DNA of 64,000 bases from the NCBI RefSeq assembly GCF_022539665.2, contig NC_081338.1, forward strand, positions 3,967,679 to 4,031,678. Direction: 5' to 3'. A program made the translations under genes and the position numbers. Below, piece after piece: positions 1 through 12,402 of the stretch. Under the pieces are notes generated by a model, which did no database searches, was not told the DNA's origin, and saw only the letters and a program-made list of their open reading frames with translations. The DNA is from Daphnia carinata (Eukaryota; Arthropoda; Branchiopoda; Diplostraca; Daphniidae). Each line of letters opens with the position of its first letter. Within the stretch, counting starts at the first letter, position 1.

Positions 1-1013
1 AATAGCAAAACGTGGACTGGCAGAATTAAAAAGAGAAACTCAAGACGTTTGAAAAAAAAATTTATCGCTTATTCCGCGTAAGAAAATAGAAGGAGAATAT
101 ATGGTAATACGTTTTACGCAAAAAAAAGCAATCTGATTTAATAGGATTTTTGTTTGTTTACGGTACCAGCGCCATCTATTAACAGAAATATCGTAAAAAT
201 AGGTTTCGTTGCTGGAAATATCAACCAAACTGGGATAACTAAAAAACTATACGTTGCGCATAAAAACAATAGGGAAGGCTATATAGCCTTCCTACTTTTG
301 TCAAAATCAGCAAAAAACTGCAATCTCTTGAAATTCACTGAAACTCGCCTATGACAAGCCAAATTCAATGCTGGTTACGAATACTGTATTATTTTACCTC
401 TAAATCATGTCTAGATCCTAGTTTCATTGATATTTCCAGCACCGTACCCTAATGTTACGATATTTTTGTTAATAGATGGCGTTGGCGATGGTAAACAAAC
501 AAAAACAACTTTAATTGCGTTTTATTCGGAAACTTCATCACTAAGTGAAAAACTAATGCTATATTCTGAATCAGCGTTGGATGCTGATTATTTCTGGTGA
601 GTTTCATCCAATTCCATGAGATGTCATATGTTGCTGATTTTGACAAAAGTAGGAAGGCTATAGCCTTCCCACTTTTTCAATTTTGGTTAAAATTTAGAAA
701 TTTTTTTAAACACATGGTTTTGATTGAGAATTTAATGAGGATCATGAAAATCAACATTGTTTTTATGGGCAACGTATAGTTTTTTAGTTATCCCAGTTTG
801 GTTAATATTTCCAGCAACGAAACCTATTTTTACGATATTTCTGTTAATAGATGGCGCTGGCGACAGTAAACAAACAAAAATCTTATTAATTGCATTTTAT
901 TCAGAAACTTCACCACTAACGGAAAAACTAATGCTATATTTTGAGTCGGTGTTCAACGCTGATTATTCCTAGTGGGGTTACTGGTGGTGTCGTTGAAAAT
1001 CAGAATTAAAAAT

Positions 1014-1082
1014 AAGCCCGACAAAATAATAAGCCTCCTTTCTCGGTCGGGCTAAATAAGCCCGACTTTTTTCGGTCGGGCT
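1014..1082. repeat. Alternating AGCCCGAC / GTCGGGCT hairpin cluster
   Basis: Direct and inverted copies of AGCCCGAC alternate over about 70 bases (AAGCCCGAC, GTCGGGCT, AAGCCCGAC, GTCGGGCT), so the stretch can fold into one or two strong hairpins. The motif recurs as three tandem AATAAGCCCGACT copies at 45288-45326, in the related repeat there. It is part of the repeat family rather than a bacterial-type terminator. Confidence 0.55.
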
Positions 1083-1210
1083 TAAAATTTTTTTCGGTAA
1101 AAACTAAAACTCATTGGAATTGGTTGAATATCGCAAGATATACTCAAAATTGAATGCTGATTCTGGAAAAATTACTACTTTTTTTATTAAGTTAATCGTT
1201 TTTGAAATAT

Positions 1211-1283
1211 ACCGAATATTTAACGCAAAGCTAGCGCTTCATTACGCTAGGGCGCTAGTGCGACGCAGCAGAAATATTCGGTG
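1211..1283. repeat. Palindromic repeat, copy 1 (ACCGAATATTT ... AAATATTCGGT)
   Basis: Arms ACCGAATATT and AATATTCGGT flank a GC-rich core with CTAGCGC and GCGCTAG. Two more copies with the same arms occur at 45084-45157 and 45661-45728. The core varies while the arms are conserved. It lies inside the 101-1376 element. Confidence 0.6.
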
Positions 1284-1376
1284 AGCAGAATTCACTATAA
1301 ATCCGACCGCTAGTAGTAAAACAAAAAAAAAAGGCCGATATTTTTTTTCCTTTTTTGGGTTAAAACGGATTGTCAT

Positions 1377-4300
1377 AGGAGAAAGCCAAAGAAAAAGGTA
1401 CAACAATTTAAAAAGAATTTCCCGCGAAATCGCAATACCTCTTTTCGGGAAATGCTAGGACTAGCACGGGAAAGACCCCAACCATCCAATTAAGAAAGAG
1501 AAAGACAGTTCACGAAGTTCACCAGCTCCTCCCACAAACGGAAAAACGTTTCTATGGGAGCTTCCTCCCCTCTCAAAAGTAATGTAATCAAAAGTAAAAA
1601 GTATGTTGTACAATAATAAAATCAAAGTTGAAATGTTTTCAAATTCTCTTCATGTCTCGATCCAAAAACTATCGTCCGGCGTGAAACGGGAGAAAAGGGC
1701 GAAACAAAACAAAGAGGAGAAAAGGAATAGATCACATTTCGACATCATCGATGTTTCTTTTCCTTTTTCATTTCTGTTACTTTTTGGCTGCCATTCTCAC
1801 TGCGCATTTCCGACCTTTTAGGTCGTTGATAGGTCGAACACTTGGCAAACTTTCTAAATCATTCTTTCAGTGCGCTTCGGTGTTATAGTCACGTTGAAAA
1901 GAAATTAGAATATTCAGTGGCATTTAGCAACGATCAACTGACATCACCCTTTTCCTGGAAACGTTGACAATTAAAATTGGGCGTGATGATTAGCAACTCG
2001 TTAACATAAAATAAAACCTGGTGTTGTGTTGAAAATCGTATGTTAATAAAAGCAGGAAGGATCGAGGCATGCCAAGTCCTTGAAATTGTATTTCAAAATC
2101 GTATAATAATCAAGAGCAACAAAAAAACAACTGAGGAGGTAACGTGGCAGGGGAGTGTTTGTAGAATCCGATATATCAAAAACACGTTCATCCGTATCAG
2201 ACAGACTAAACAATCAACCTTGAAAGTGAAACCATTAAAACAAAGAAAGAAAAAAGAAAATGAATTAGCTAGCCACAAAATAAAAAAAAAAGCAGACGGA
2301 CAGGGCCGTCTTCCGAGACGGGATAGACTCATTTTGAAGCGTTTATGGAGAACACAATTTTCACATCTATTAAAAATAGTTGACAGACTAGCAGAACGAA
2401 CCAGCCCCCCATCATCAAGGGCAAAAGCTGCATACCTTTTCTTCTTACCTGGAACATTATTCACTTTTGTTTTCACGGTTTTTTTTTTCTTCAACGAAGA
2501 AAGAGGTGAAGGTCGACGTCGTTCGAAACATCGTCGATGGCTGTTATATAAAATCGAGTGTGGAGGGGGGGGGGAACGTGGTAATTCTGCCGGCAGCAGA
2601 CAATGCCCTCCGCGTCTCACGAATTTCCTCATCGTTCCTCAATACTAAAAAAATATAGAATATCATTTTTTATTTCTACCAATTTCAATCCCATCAAGTG
2701 CTATGACGTACGTAGTTCTACGTGGAATATTATTTACGTAACACTTTTGTTTTATTTATTATTTTTTTTCTCAATGAAATTTTGCAATGTTGATTAAACC
2801 CCTTCATCTTTCGACATCTGGATCTCTTTACGTGTGGCCCTCAACAGCTCACTGGCGTGTTTCAATCTACGTCTGAGGGCGCATTAGGCTCAAGGTTGTG
2901 TACTCAACGCTAATTTCAAAGTATCACTCGCGAATAGGCTGGAACAGTTGGGACACACGTAACAGACATTGGCACATATACGAACATCGCAATTGCTTGT
3001 CCCTTTCTTTTCTGTTATGCATCATTGGCGTTGATGAACAGCAGATAGTTGGGCAGGAGAGGGACAACTGGAAAACTTTATGCGGTTGGTGTGGACGAAC
3101 TACATGGGAAAACGCAGCGTACTGGAAATACCTAAATAAGCTTCTTTTCTTGTGTGTGTGTGTGGTTTGTAATCAAAAGGAAATCGTCTTGTTTGTTTTC
3201 CTGCCTCCCTTATGTAAATGCGTTTGAATAGACCATCGCCATCAACTCGTAAAAAATGAAAATATCAAGAGTGAAAGCGAGCGTGGAACGGGTGGAAGGT
3301 CGCCAACGTGTATACACTCAACAGTTTGGAATTTCAAGTTTCCTCTTCCCGTATACCCGAAACGTTCAATAAAACCATTAGGCCTACATGGCATCCCAAA
3401 GAAGAATAAAATAAAATAATAACTGCTAAGGGGATAAGAGAGTAGCTATCTTTCTTCTTTTTTTTCTTTTGGGGAGAGTGGAAAGGAAAAAAAGAGAACC
3501 AAAGGCGCCTGGATGGCGCCCCAACCGATCGTTTTCGTGAGTGCACGGCGCACGGGATAAAATCATTTATTGTATATATGGCCCATACACACTCTCACCG
3601 TCATTATCGGGCGCCGCCAAGCCGTCGTCAACCTCTCCGCGCCAGGATTCTTCTTCTTCTTCTTTTTTTTTGTGTTAAAAACAATAACAAAACCTCAGGA
3701 AAAAAAAAAAAATTTCTTTCTAGTTGTTGATGCTTTGGTCCATGATGGATCGATGCGAAACTGCTAATCAACGCCCTTTGCAACGTGTGTGAAGCCACAC
3801 TTTCACGTCGGTCGTCTAAACCAATCTCTCAAATAAAAAAGGGAGAACTTTGGCCAGCAAAAATTGCGACAGGTTTATGATGAATGCCACCAATAGCCTC
3901 ACTACTACGCATTTCAAATACCTCCTCAATAATACGACCATTATTTTTTGTTTTTCTGACTGAAAATAACAGAATAATTTGATCTTCCGAAATTTGCCTA
4001 CCACCGATCAAAATAAATGCAACATCTTCTGATACTTTCGAATGATCACGTGTTAAGTTTACCTGGGAAGAAGAAAAAGGCCTTTGTTGTGAATTGGCCA
4101 AAAGAAAAAAAAAAGTTTCATCATTGCGTTATCGATGCCAAGGCAATTTCTTCTCTGGAAAAAGTCAAAGCAAAACGTTCGGAATTTTGTTTAGAAACCG
4201 AATCGGACGAAGCCGACCAGAAAACGAGCGAGTAAACTCAACGAACCGAACGGATGCATCTCTACGAGCATCATAAATAAAGAAATGGATCACACGTTGA

Positions 4301-5878
4301 GTCCGTTTTTACGATTTGTTTAGCAAAGCAGAAATTACACGTTTTGAACTGGGGTTTCAAACAAAAGCGAAAGTAACACACACACAACGAAATCAGTTTT
4401 CATTTCGCTCGCCAAACTTTCGCCTGTAATGTCAAATGGGAACAAATGTTCCCACGGCACGTGACAAATGCTGTTGGAAGATTGACGTTCGAAGGCTATC
4501 ACATCATTTCCTAGCTGGAAAAAGTTTGGAAGAGACATAAAGCAAAAAAAAGAACAATGTCTAAATCGCAACCACCACCTGACATAATTTGACAAGAAGC
4601 AACAGAGTGAAAGAGACACGCGTCAGCTTTCACATACCAGTCATCAACAACGATCGAGTCGTGAATTAAACGAAGAAAAGAAAAAAAATTCTTTGTCTTC
4701 GATGTAGGCCTGTCTTTGGAATGTCCGAGGAGACGTGTGTAGAAGAACTGTTTTATAGAATAGACCTCGTTGAACTTTAATTCAACACTTTTCGGGGAAA
4801 AAAAAAACCATACGAAGAATGATGATGAAATTCAAGGTCGGAAAAATAAAAGTCACCATCCATCAGGACTTCAGAATTTGAAAAGAGAAAGAAAAAAAAA
4901 GAGCCAATTTGATCTTTTTACACGAGATCCGGGTTCTTGCATATAATTTATACGGAAGCTGAGCTATCGCAGTCGGGAATCCCGATACTATCTACACTTG
5001 TACACAACTATACACTAGCCTGATAAACGTACCGCTGGCAAAAGACAGGAATGTTGTTAAAAGGTAAAAATCTTAAAAAAAATAAATAAATAAATAAAAC
5101 GTGTATGCTCTTGGCACAAAAATGTCTCATCTCCATCAGTTTGGGGATTCAAGAAAAAGTGAAAGTTTCTGTGAAGAACAACGGGAAAGAAAGAAGTACT
5201 ACGTTTCAAGCCAACCGAAGTAGGAGAGAGAAGAAACGAACATGCACGAGTTGTTGCGTAGAGATTCCTTCCAACGTATTTGTATTTTCCTTTTTTTTTT
5301 TCCTTTAAAAGATAAGTACGCAGAAGAGGGTGGTTGAAACGGATAAACTTCTCATCAAAACGTGGAGAAAGAAGGATAGCATAGGCTAGCTGCCAATCGT
5401 CTCTTTGTTCCTCGTGACTTTCCCTTCGTGATGATGATGATCCTCACGAGTTGCGGCGTGATACCATCAGAGAAAACGACACACAAAAATGTGTGTTTTT
5501 CCTACTGTATTTTTTTGTGCTTTGTTATGTTTTTGTTTCTGTTCTCTCCAAACAATTAGCCATCAAGTATAACATGAATAAAGCACCGAAAAAAAAAAAC
5601 AACCTTCTTCTTTCGTGTCGAGTTTCAGGAAAGGACGTCACGGTCAAGCGCCGTCATGAAAGAAAAAACAAAGGTCGTGAAAGACAAACAAAAAATGGTG
5701 ACGACCTTTGCCGCGATGCGGTCAGCTTCATCTTCTGGACACTTGAAACAGGTAGAATCGTGTGCCAACGATATACCAACTACACGCTGAGGCAGCCGAC
5801 CTTGTACTAAAGCCGATAGGAAGGACGCGAAAGCTGAAAAAGAACAAACCGACTAGCATAACTAAGTTCCGGCTCACT
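1377..5878. other. Gene-poor stretch upstream of the lectin gene
   Basis: I see no supportable gene in these 4.5 kb. The longest open frames (2040-2648 plus and 2093-2632 minus) overlap on opposite strands, are rich in Lys/Arg or Phe, and match no family I know. There are many A and T runs. A TATA-like TTATATAAAA occurs near 2545 followed by a G run, but no coding exon follows it. The stretch may hold distal regulatory sequence or untranslated exons that cannot be recognised by eye. Confidence 0.5.
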
Positions 5879-5972
5879 CTTCTTCTTTTTTTTTCGATCT
5901 TCTCTCTCTCTTTCTCTCCCCTTTACTCACGCAACGTTCTAGAGAGAGGGGGGGAGAGAGAGAGAAGGAGAG
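5879..5972. promoter_or_regulatory. Pyrimidine tract facing a GA tract upstream of lectin promoter
   Basis: A TC-rich tract (about 5880-5928) is followed within about 10 bases by a GA-rich tract (5940-5972, including GAGAGAGAGAGA and a G8 run). The two tracts are partly complementary, so the region could form a hairpin or triplex, and it provides GAGA-factor-like sites. It ends about 35 bases before the TATA box. A promoter-proximal role is inferred from position. Confidence 0.4.
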
Positions 5973-6007
5973 GCCTCGGAAAGGCTTCAACGGGCCCGGG
6001 ACCGGGT

Positions 6008-6014
6008 TATATAA
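6008..6014 (+). promoter_or_regulatory. TATA box of the C-type lectin gene
   Basis: TATATAA lies in a GC-rich setting, followed about 30 bases later by an initiator-like CAGTTGG near 6037. A first untranslated exon from there would end at 6109 on AAACAA|GTAAGT and join an acceptor at 6210 (AAAACAG), 10 bases before the ATG. Confidence 0.7.
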
Positions 6015-6220
6015 GAGGCAGACGGCAGGTAGTGGCAACAGTTGGGTACAGCCAACAGTGGAAACAACAACCACACATCTCGTGCAATACCAAAATATCA
6101 TTCAAACAAGTAAGTTCTCCGTTTTCGAATGGTTCCCTTTTTTATTCTTTTCACAATTCATTTCTTTTAAAATCAAATTTCAATCATCTATTTATTTTTC
6201 GATAAAACAGTTTATCAACC

Positions 6221-7167
6221 ATGTTCCGACCGATGTTATTCTTCACTCTAATGCTGGCCGTCACTCTGGTCAATTGTCGACCTGACAAGCTGGATGCTGA
6301 TCTCAAAGCAGCCATGGAAGCTAAAGCGGCCATGGAAGCCAAAGCGGCGATGGATGCCAAAGCGGCCATGGGTAAAAGCGTCGAAGTGTCCGGCAAAGGA
6401 GGCAGCGATATCAATGACGGTGGCCGATTATTGTCACTACCGGAAGCTGACGCTTGCGCACAAAGTAACACTTCATTTGTTTGTTTTGTTTTTTTCTACG
6501 TAATTACATTTATTTAAAAATTCCTTTAACAAAAGGACCGAAACAATGGGAGCGCAATGGACACTGGTACTTTTTGAGCACCAACGTCACCACCTACGCG
6601 GATATCAAGAGCGATTGGCTGGACGCCCGTAATCTGTGCCGTAAACACTGCATGGACGCCATCAGCATCGAAACTGTCGAGGAAAACGACATGGTGCTCG
6701 ACATACTGGAGAAACGTAATACGTCCATTTTTTTTCTCTCTCTTAGCCAAATAATCAAATGACTGACCAAGCGTAAAACCCCAACAGAGAAACTTCCCTA
6801 CATCTGGTCGAGCGGTCGCTTGTGCAACTTCAAGGGTTGCGATCGCGAAGACTTGCAGCCCGTCTTGATCAACGGTTGGTTCTGGTCCGGCTCTGGCGTC
6901 AAGCTGGCCAAGACGAACGAGATCCCAACCGGTTGGGGTTACCAACCATGGAGCGCCACTGGACACTTCAAACGGCCCCAGCCGGACAACGCTGAATTCG
7001 AGATCAACGAGACGAAAGAATCTTGCCTGGGCGTCCTCAACAACGTCTACAAGGACGGCATCAAGTGGCACGACATCGGCTGCTACCACACCAAGGCCGT
7101 CATCTGCGAGGATTCGCCACCTCTTCTGCAGTACATCGCCGCCACCAACCCCAACATCAAATTGTAA
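6221..7167 (+). CDS. Secreted C-type lectin-like protein with N-terminal KAAMEA repeats
   Basis: Three coding exons (6221-6464, 6536-6715, 6788-7167) give 267 residues with frames that join exactly. Residues 1-19 are a signal peptide (MFRPMLFFTLMLAVTLVNC). A short Ala/Lys/Met repeat follows, KAAMEA-type units of 18 bases at about 6307-6372. The rest is a C-type lectin-like domain: WxxNGHWYFLST start, conserved cysteines, a WFWSG core, RPQPDNAE carrying a QPD triplet, and WHDIGC near the end where a classical calcium-binding lectin has WND. QPD is typical of galactose-type recognition in this family, and the WHD change makes calcium-dependent sugar binding uncertain. The protein is probably secreted, with an immune or adhesion role by family analogy. 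A polyadenylation signal AATAAA lies at 7202. Family call is firm; ligand is unknown. Confidence 0.87.
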
Positions 7168-7201
7168 AAGACTCTTGAACAAACCAATGCAATTTTTTTT
7201 A

Positions 7202-7207
7202 AATAAA
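7202..7207 (+). terminator. Polyadenylation signal of the lectin gene
   Basis: AATAAA lies 35 bases after the lectin stop codon, in an A-rich stretch. Confidence 0.55.
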
Positions 7208-8912
7208 AAAAAAGAAAAGAACAAAAAATACGAGAGGATTCGCAGTTTGTTTCCAATTCGACTAAATCCAACATTTCCTGGAACAAACTAGAAAAAAAAA
7301 TCTTTCTAAATGTCGTCACAACGCAAAAAAAACAAAATCATGTTGTTATTCCATGCTCTCCATCAAGCGTACTATTATTTAACCTACTAAAACTACCTTG
7401 CGTATTCGTACAATCAAAACACATCCACGCACAATATTTTCGTATTTTTCAATACATTCGTTCATTCAAGTTCAGTTTCTCGCCTGTCTTCAAGACATTT
7501 CTGTACAAGTCCTCAGTCAAAATGAAAAATTCGAACACATTGAACGGCCATGACTGTATTTGGAGCAACAGAGTCGAGGTACTGATGTTGTGAAACAACG
7601 CTGGAGCTGGTAATGTGTCACGTGATCTCTTTTTTTCTCATCTTTTTCTTTCTCGGACAATCCAAATGCGCACAAAAACAACAAAAAATTTTGACCTTAA
7701 TGTAAAAAAAAAATCACTCCTGTAGCCGACGACGACGATGCAGTCAGCCTTCACACATCAGCACGCTCCACTTCAAACTGCAAACTCACGATGGGTCATC
7801 ACGGTCCTTAACGGGAGGCCAAATCGTACCGCGATAGAAGAAAAAAAAAATAAGAAAAAAATTGAATGAGATTCAAAGAGGACAATTTGGACAAAGTTTG
7901 TATTAATAAGAAAGCCAATAAAAAAAATTGGAGTGAAATAAAAGGACGACACGAAAAGGAAGGGAGACACTTCCATTGAATTTCAATTTTTACTTCGACA
8001 CTTAAAAAAAAAAAAAGAAAAATTTTTTTTAATCTTTAATAGAAATGAAGAGTTAATGAATTATAGCAATAGTGATACATATAAAGACGAAGGGAGTCTT
8101 ATGTTCTTTTTCCGCCGACGCCTTTTACGGATCTGGAACCCTCGTCCCAGCACGCCGATCAATGTGGGTGAGAGAGGGATCCACATCCGGCCGGGCGGAC
8201 GCTTGAGCGTCGGTCGGATGCAAACCTCCGAACGCATGGTACAAGAGGGCAAGCAGCAAAAATAGAGTAGCGACAGTATACTCTTACAGAATTAGAAATT
8301 AAGTTTTGTGTGTAACACGTATCAAGATTGACAACGGAAAGTTGGTGGGAGGCGCAGCCAGTCCAGAGGGGGGGATGCCAATGACGACCCCCCCTCGCTG
8401 AAGGCTTCCCAACTTCCTATCAACTCTTGAATTTGCTCGATGTTTTAGCATAAACTTATAGAAATTCCTCAAAAACAAAAAAGAGGGGCAATTTACGATA
8501 ATAAAATGGAAAGGATCAAGAATTGCTACTAGTGGAAAATTAAATGTAATGAATCTAAGGATGGTAGTATGAGGAACAAAAAAAAGTATAATTTTGAATG
8601 TCGCTACCACGACTTTCTTGATTATATAAGGAAAAAAAAGGTATTAGCTTCGTCTGCTTCGAAATGGCTAACGGGACCAACTATGGCCTTGTAAGCCAAA
8701 ACCTTCAAAAACTTCTCAAATAGCTCGTTTTGTTTGGGGGTGGGAGGAAAGTGGAGAGAAATAGAGAGTGCGCTAACAGCAGCCGCACAAACTTACAATT
8801 ATCGTCTAGTCGTTTTGCAAAAGAGCGTTTTCCGAGATTTAGCCAGTGCGTTTTCCGAAATACTCACAGGCCAAGATGCACAAGGGCAACAAATCGTCTC
8901 AATTCTGTTTGT
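7208..8912. other. Spacer between the lectin and eIF4A genes
   Basis: This contains the convergent 3' sides of the lectin (+) and eIF4A (-) genes, so the right part is probably eIF4A 3' UTR. Short open frames here have no recognisable content. A perfect small palindrome, GACGCTTGAGCGTC, lies near 8200. I see no other gene. Confidence 0.5.
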
Positions 8913-10920
<2,008 letters not shown>

Positions 10921-11664
10921 GTTTCACTATACACCGCCAAAAGTAAAGGACCTGGCACAGAATCGACTAAAAAACGGATGCAAAAGGGAATAGAACTTGC
11001 AGCGAAGGCAATTTTCGTGTCGCACTATATGTACCCTAAACACACTTGACTGATTTCGAATTTTGATTCTTTATGAATCCCTTTTATGTATTTTTTAATA
11101 TAATGAATTTAAGTGAGCTGATTGAGATTAAAATATCTAATATTTTATCTTTATTAAATATAAACTTATTGTATTTTCAACAAACAATTCAAATTAATAA
11201 TTTAATGTAGGCACCAAGCAGCGAAGACGAAAATTTTAGCGCTGGAACTACGTTCATCCCTTTCTAGTGGATTGGAAAATAAATTTTGCTTTGAAATGCG
11301 TACAGCTTTTATGTAGAAGGTTCATCTGTGCAGTGTTCGACATATCGCCAGCGACAATCATTGAATCTTTCGTGAATATGGTTGTCTCACTATTTCCAAG
11401 GTTGCTACAACCGGTTCATTAGTTATACTCGAATGCATGTGTACGTACTTTGGGCATCTAGCGGGTCACGTAACCTATCACGTCAAACATAGAGGCAAAA
11501 TAGATAACAAGATTCCACTCGATTTTCGCCGAACATTCCTACACCAAAGTTTTGATATATGATATACATTTATCAGTATCAATGTGTAAAGTAATATGAT
11601 TAAGTCACATTACAGAACACCAAGAATAACTTTGAGCATTATAAAAGAATCTTCAAGAAATCTT
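10921..11664. other. Spacer between eIF4A and mago
   Basis: The left end should be eIF4A promoter and 5' UTR (minus strand); the right end is downstream of mago. I see no TATA box and no coding sequence. The middle is very A+T-rich (about 11070-11210). Confidence 0.5.
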
Positions 11665-11670
11665 TTTATT
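11665..11670 (-). terminator. Polyadenylation signal of mago
   Basis: TTTATT on the plus strand reads AATAAA on the minus strand, 80 bases after the mago stop codon. Confidence 0.5.
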
Positions 11671-11749
11671 AATCTGGAAAAACATACACCTTGCGGGATA
11701 GTTTAATGGAAAAATGACAGGAGTACAACACAAATCACAGTCCAAAACT

Positions 11750-12402
11750 TTAAATGGGTTTTATCTTAAAGTGGAGACCAATAAGTGAGAATACTAAGCA
11801 TTTCAAATCCTGGACTAAATAATAAAATGCACGTAATCCATCAGCATCCCTGGAAGTAAACAAAGTGAATAAAAAAAGGAGATATTACACAATATAGGCC
11901 GAAAACAGAAATGTTCCTCATACTTGGATTGATTGACATCTACAAGGGAACCAATCTTGGATGTAGAAAATGAAATATGTTCATCTCCCATTACAATTTC
12001 AAGTTCTTGCCTTCCAACACGATCTGGTGTTGGCCACAAAGAATCATCTTCTTGAAGGATTTCAGAATCTTCAATGATTCGTTTCAGTTCATTCAAAACA
12101 CTTTGATGAACATAAGCCTATGCAAATGTTAGACATGGTAGAGTGAATATAATTATATACATTTTCATTTTACCTCTTTTCTAATCATTGTGTCATTTTT
12201 GTAATTGGAATTATTGGCGTATCTCAGTTTGCCTGAAAAGAAACGCAGTGATCCGGCATTGAGTGAAAGGTTCATCCATTGAGTGTAGTTTTATTATAAT
12301 GACAAAATTACCGTCAGGTCTGAATTCAAACTCGAGAAATTCATGGCCAAATTTTCCTTTATGTCCAACGTAATATCTTAAATAAAATTCACTTTTCGGC
12401 AT
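11750..12402 (-). CDS. mago: Mago nashi, exon junction complex subunit
   Basis: Four exons (12402-12312, 12232-12174, 12117-11924, 11849-11750) give 147 residues, the usual family length. The protein starts [20 protein letters not shown] and ends [15 protein letters not shown]. It also has [32 protein letters not shown] and [11 protein letters not shown], so the match to Mago is essentially end to end. Mago pairs with Y14 and clamps eIF4A3 on spliced mRNA, acting in mRNA localisation, export and nonsense-mediated decay; in flies it is needed for oskar RNA localisation. The intron between exons 3 and 4 splits a Lys codon (AA|G). No frame breaks. The eIF4A gene downstream on the same strand is the translation paralogue, so their adjacency need not be functional. 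Confidence 0.97.

Larger units (their letters stand above)
101..1376. mobile_element. Non-autonomous DNA-transposon-like element
   Basis: The ends are inverted relatives. The left end starts ATGGTAATACGTTTTACGC and the right end, read on the minus strand, starts ATGACAATCCGTTTTAACCC; both are followed by an A-rich run. The same terminal motif recurs at 39790 and 44987, so this is a repeat family. No open frame of transposase size is present. Inside are an inverted repeat (about 155-270 against 755-885), a direct repeat (about 430-595 against 820-970), small hairpins ending in AAGGCTATAGCCTT, and a cluster of AGCCCGAC motifs. I found no clear target-site duplication. Classification as a MITE-type element is inferred from terminal symmetry and lack of coding capacity. 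Confidence 0.5.

Noticed and set aside
2040-2648. 202-codon plus-strand frame overlapping a 179-codon minus-strand frame (2093-2632)
   Set aside because: Neither has a recognisable domain, and composition follows A/T and purine runs. Open frames on both strands at once suggest chance.
6526-7224. 232-codon minus-strand open frame
   Set aside because: It is antisense to exons 2 and 3 of the C-type lectin, whose sense frame has clear conserved motifs.
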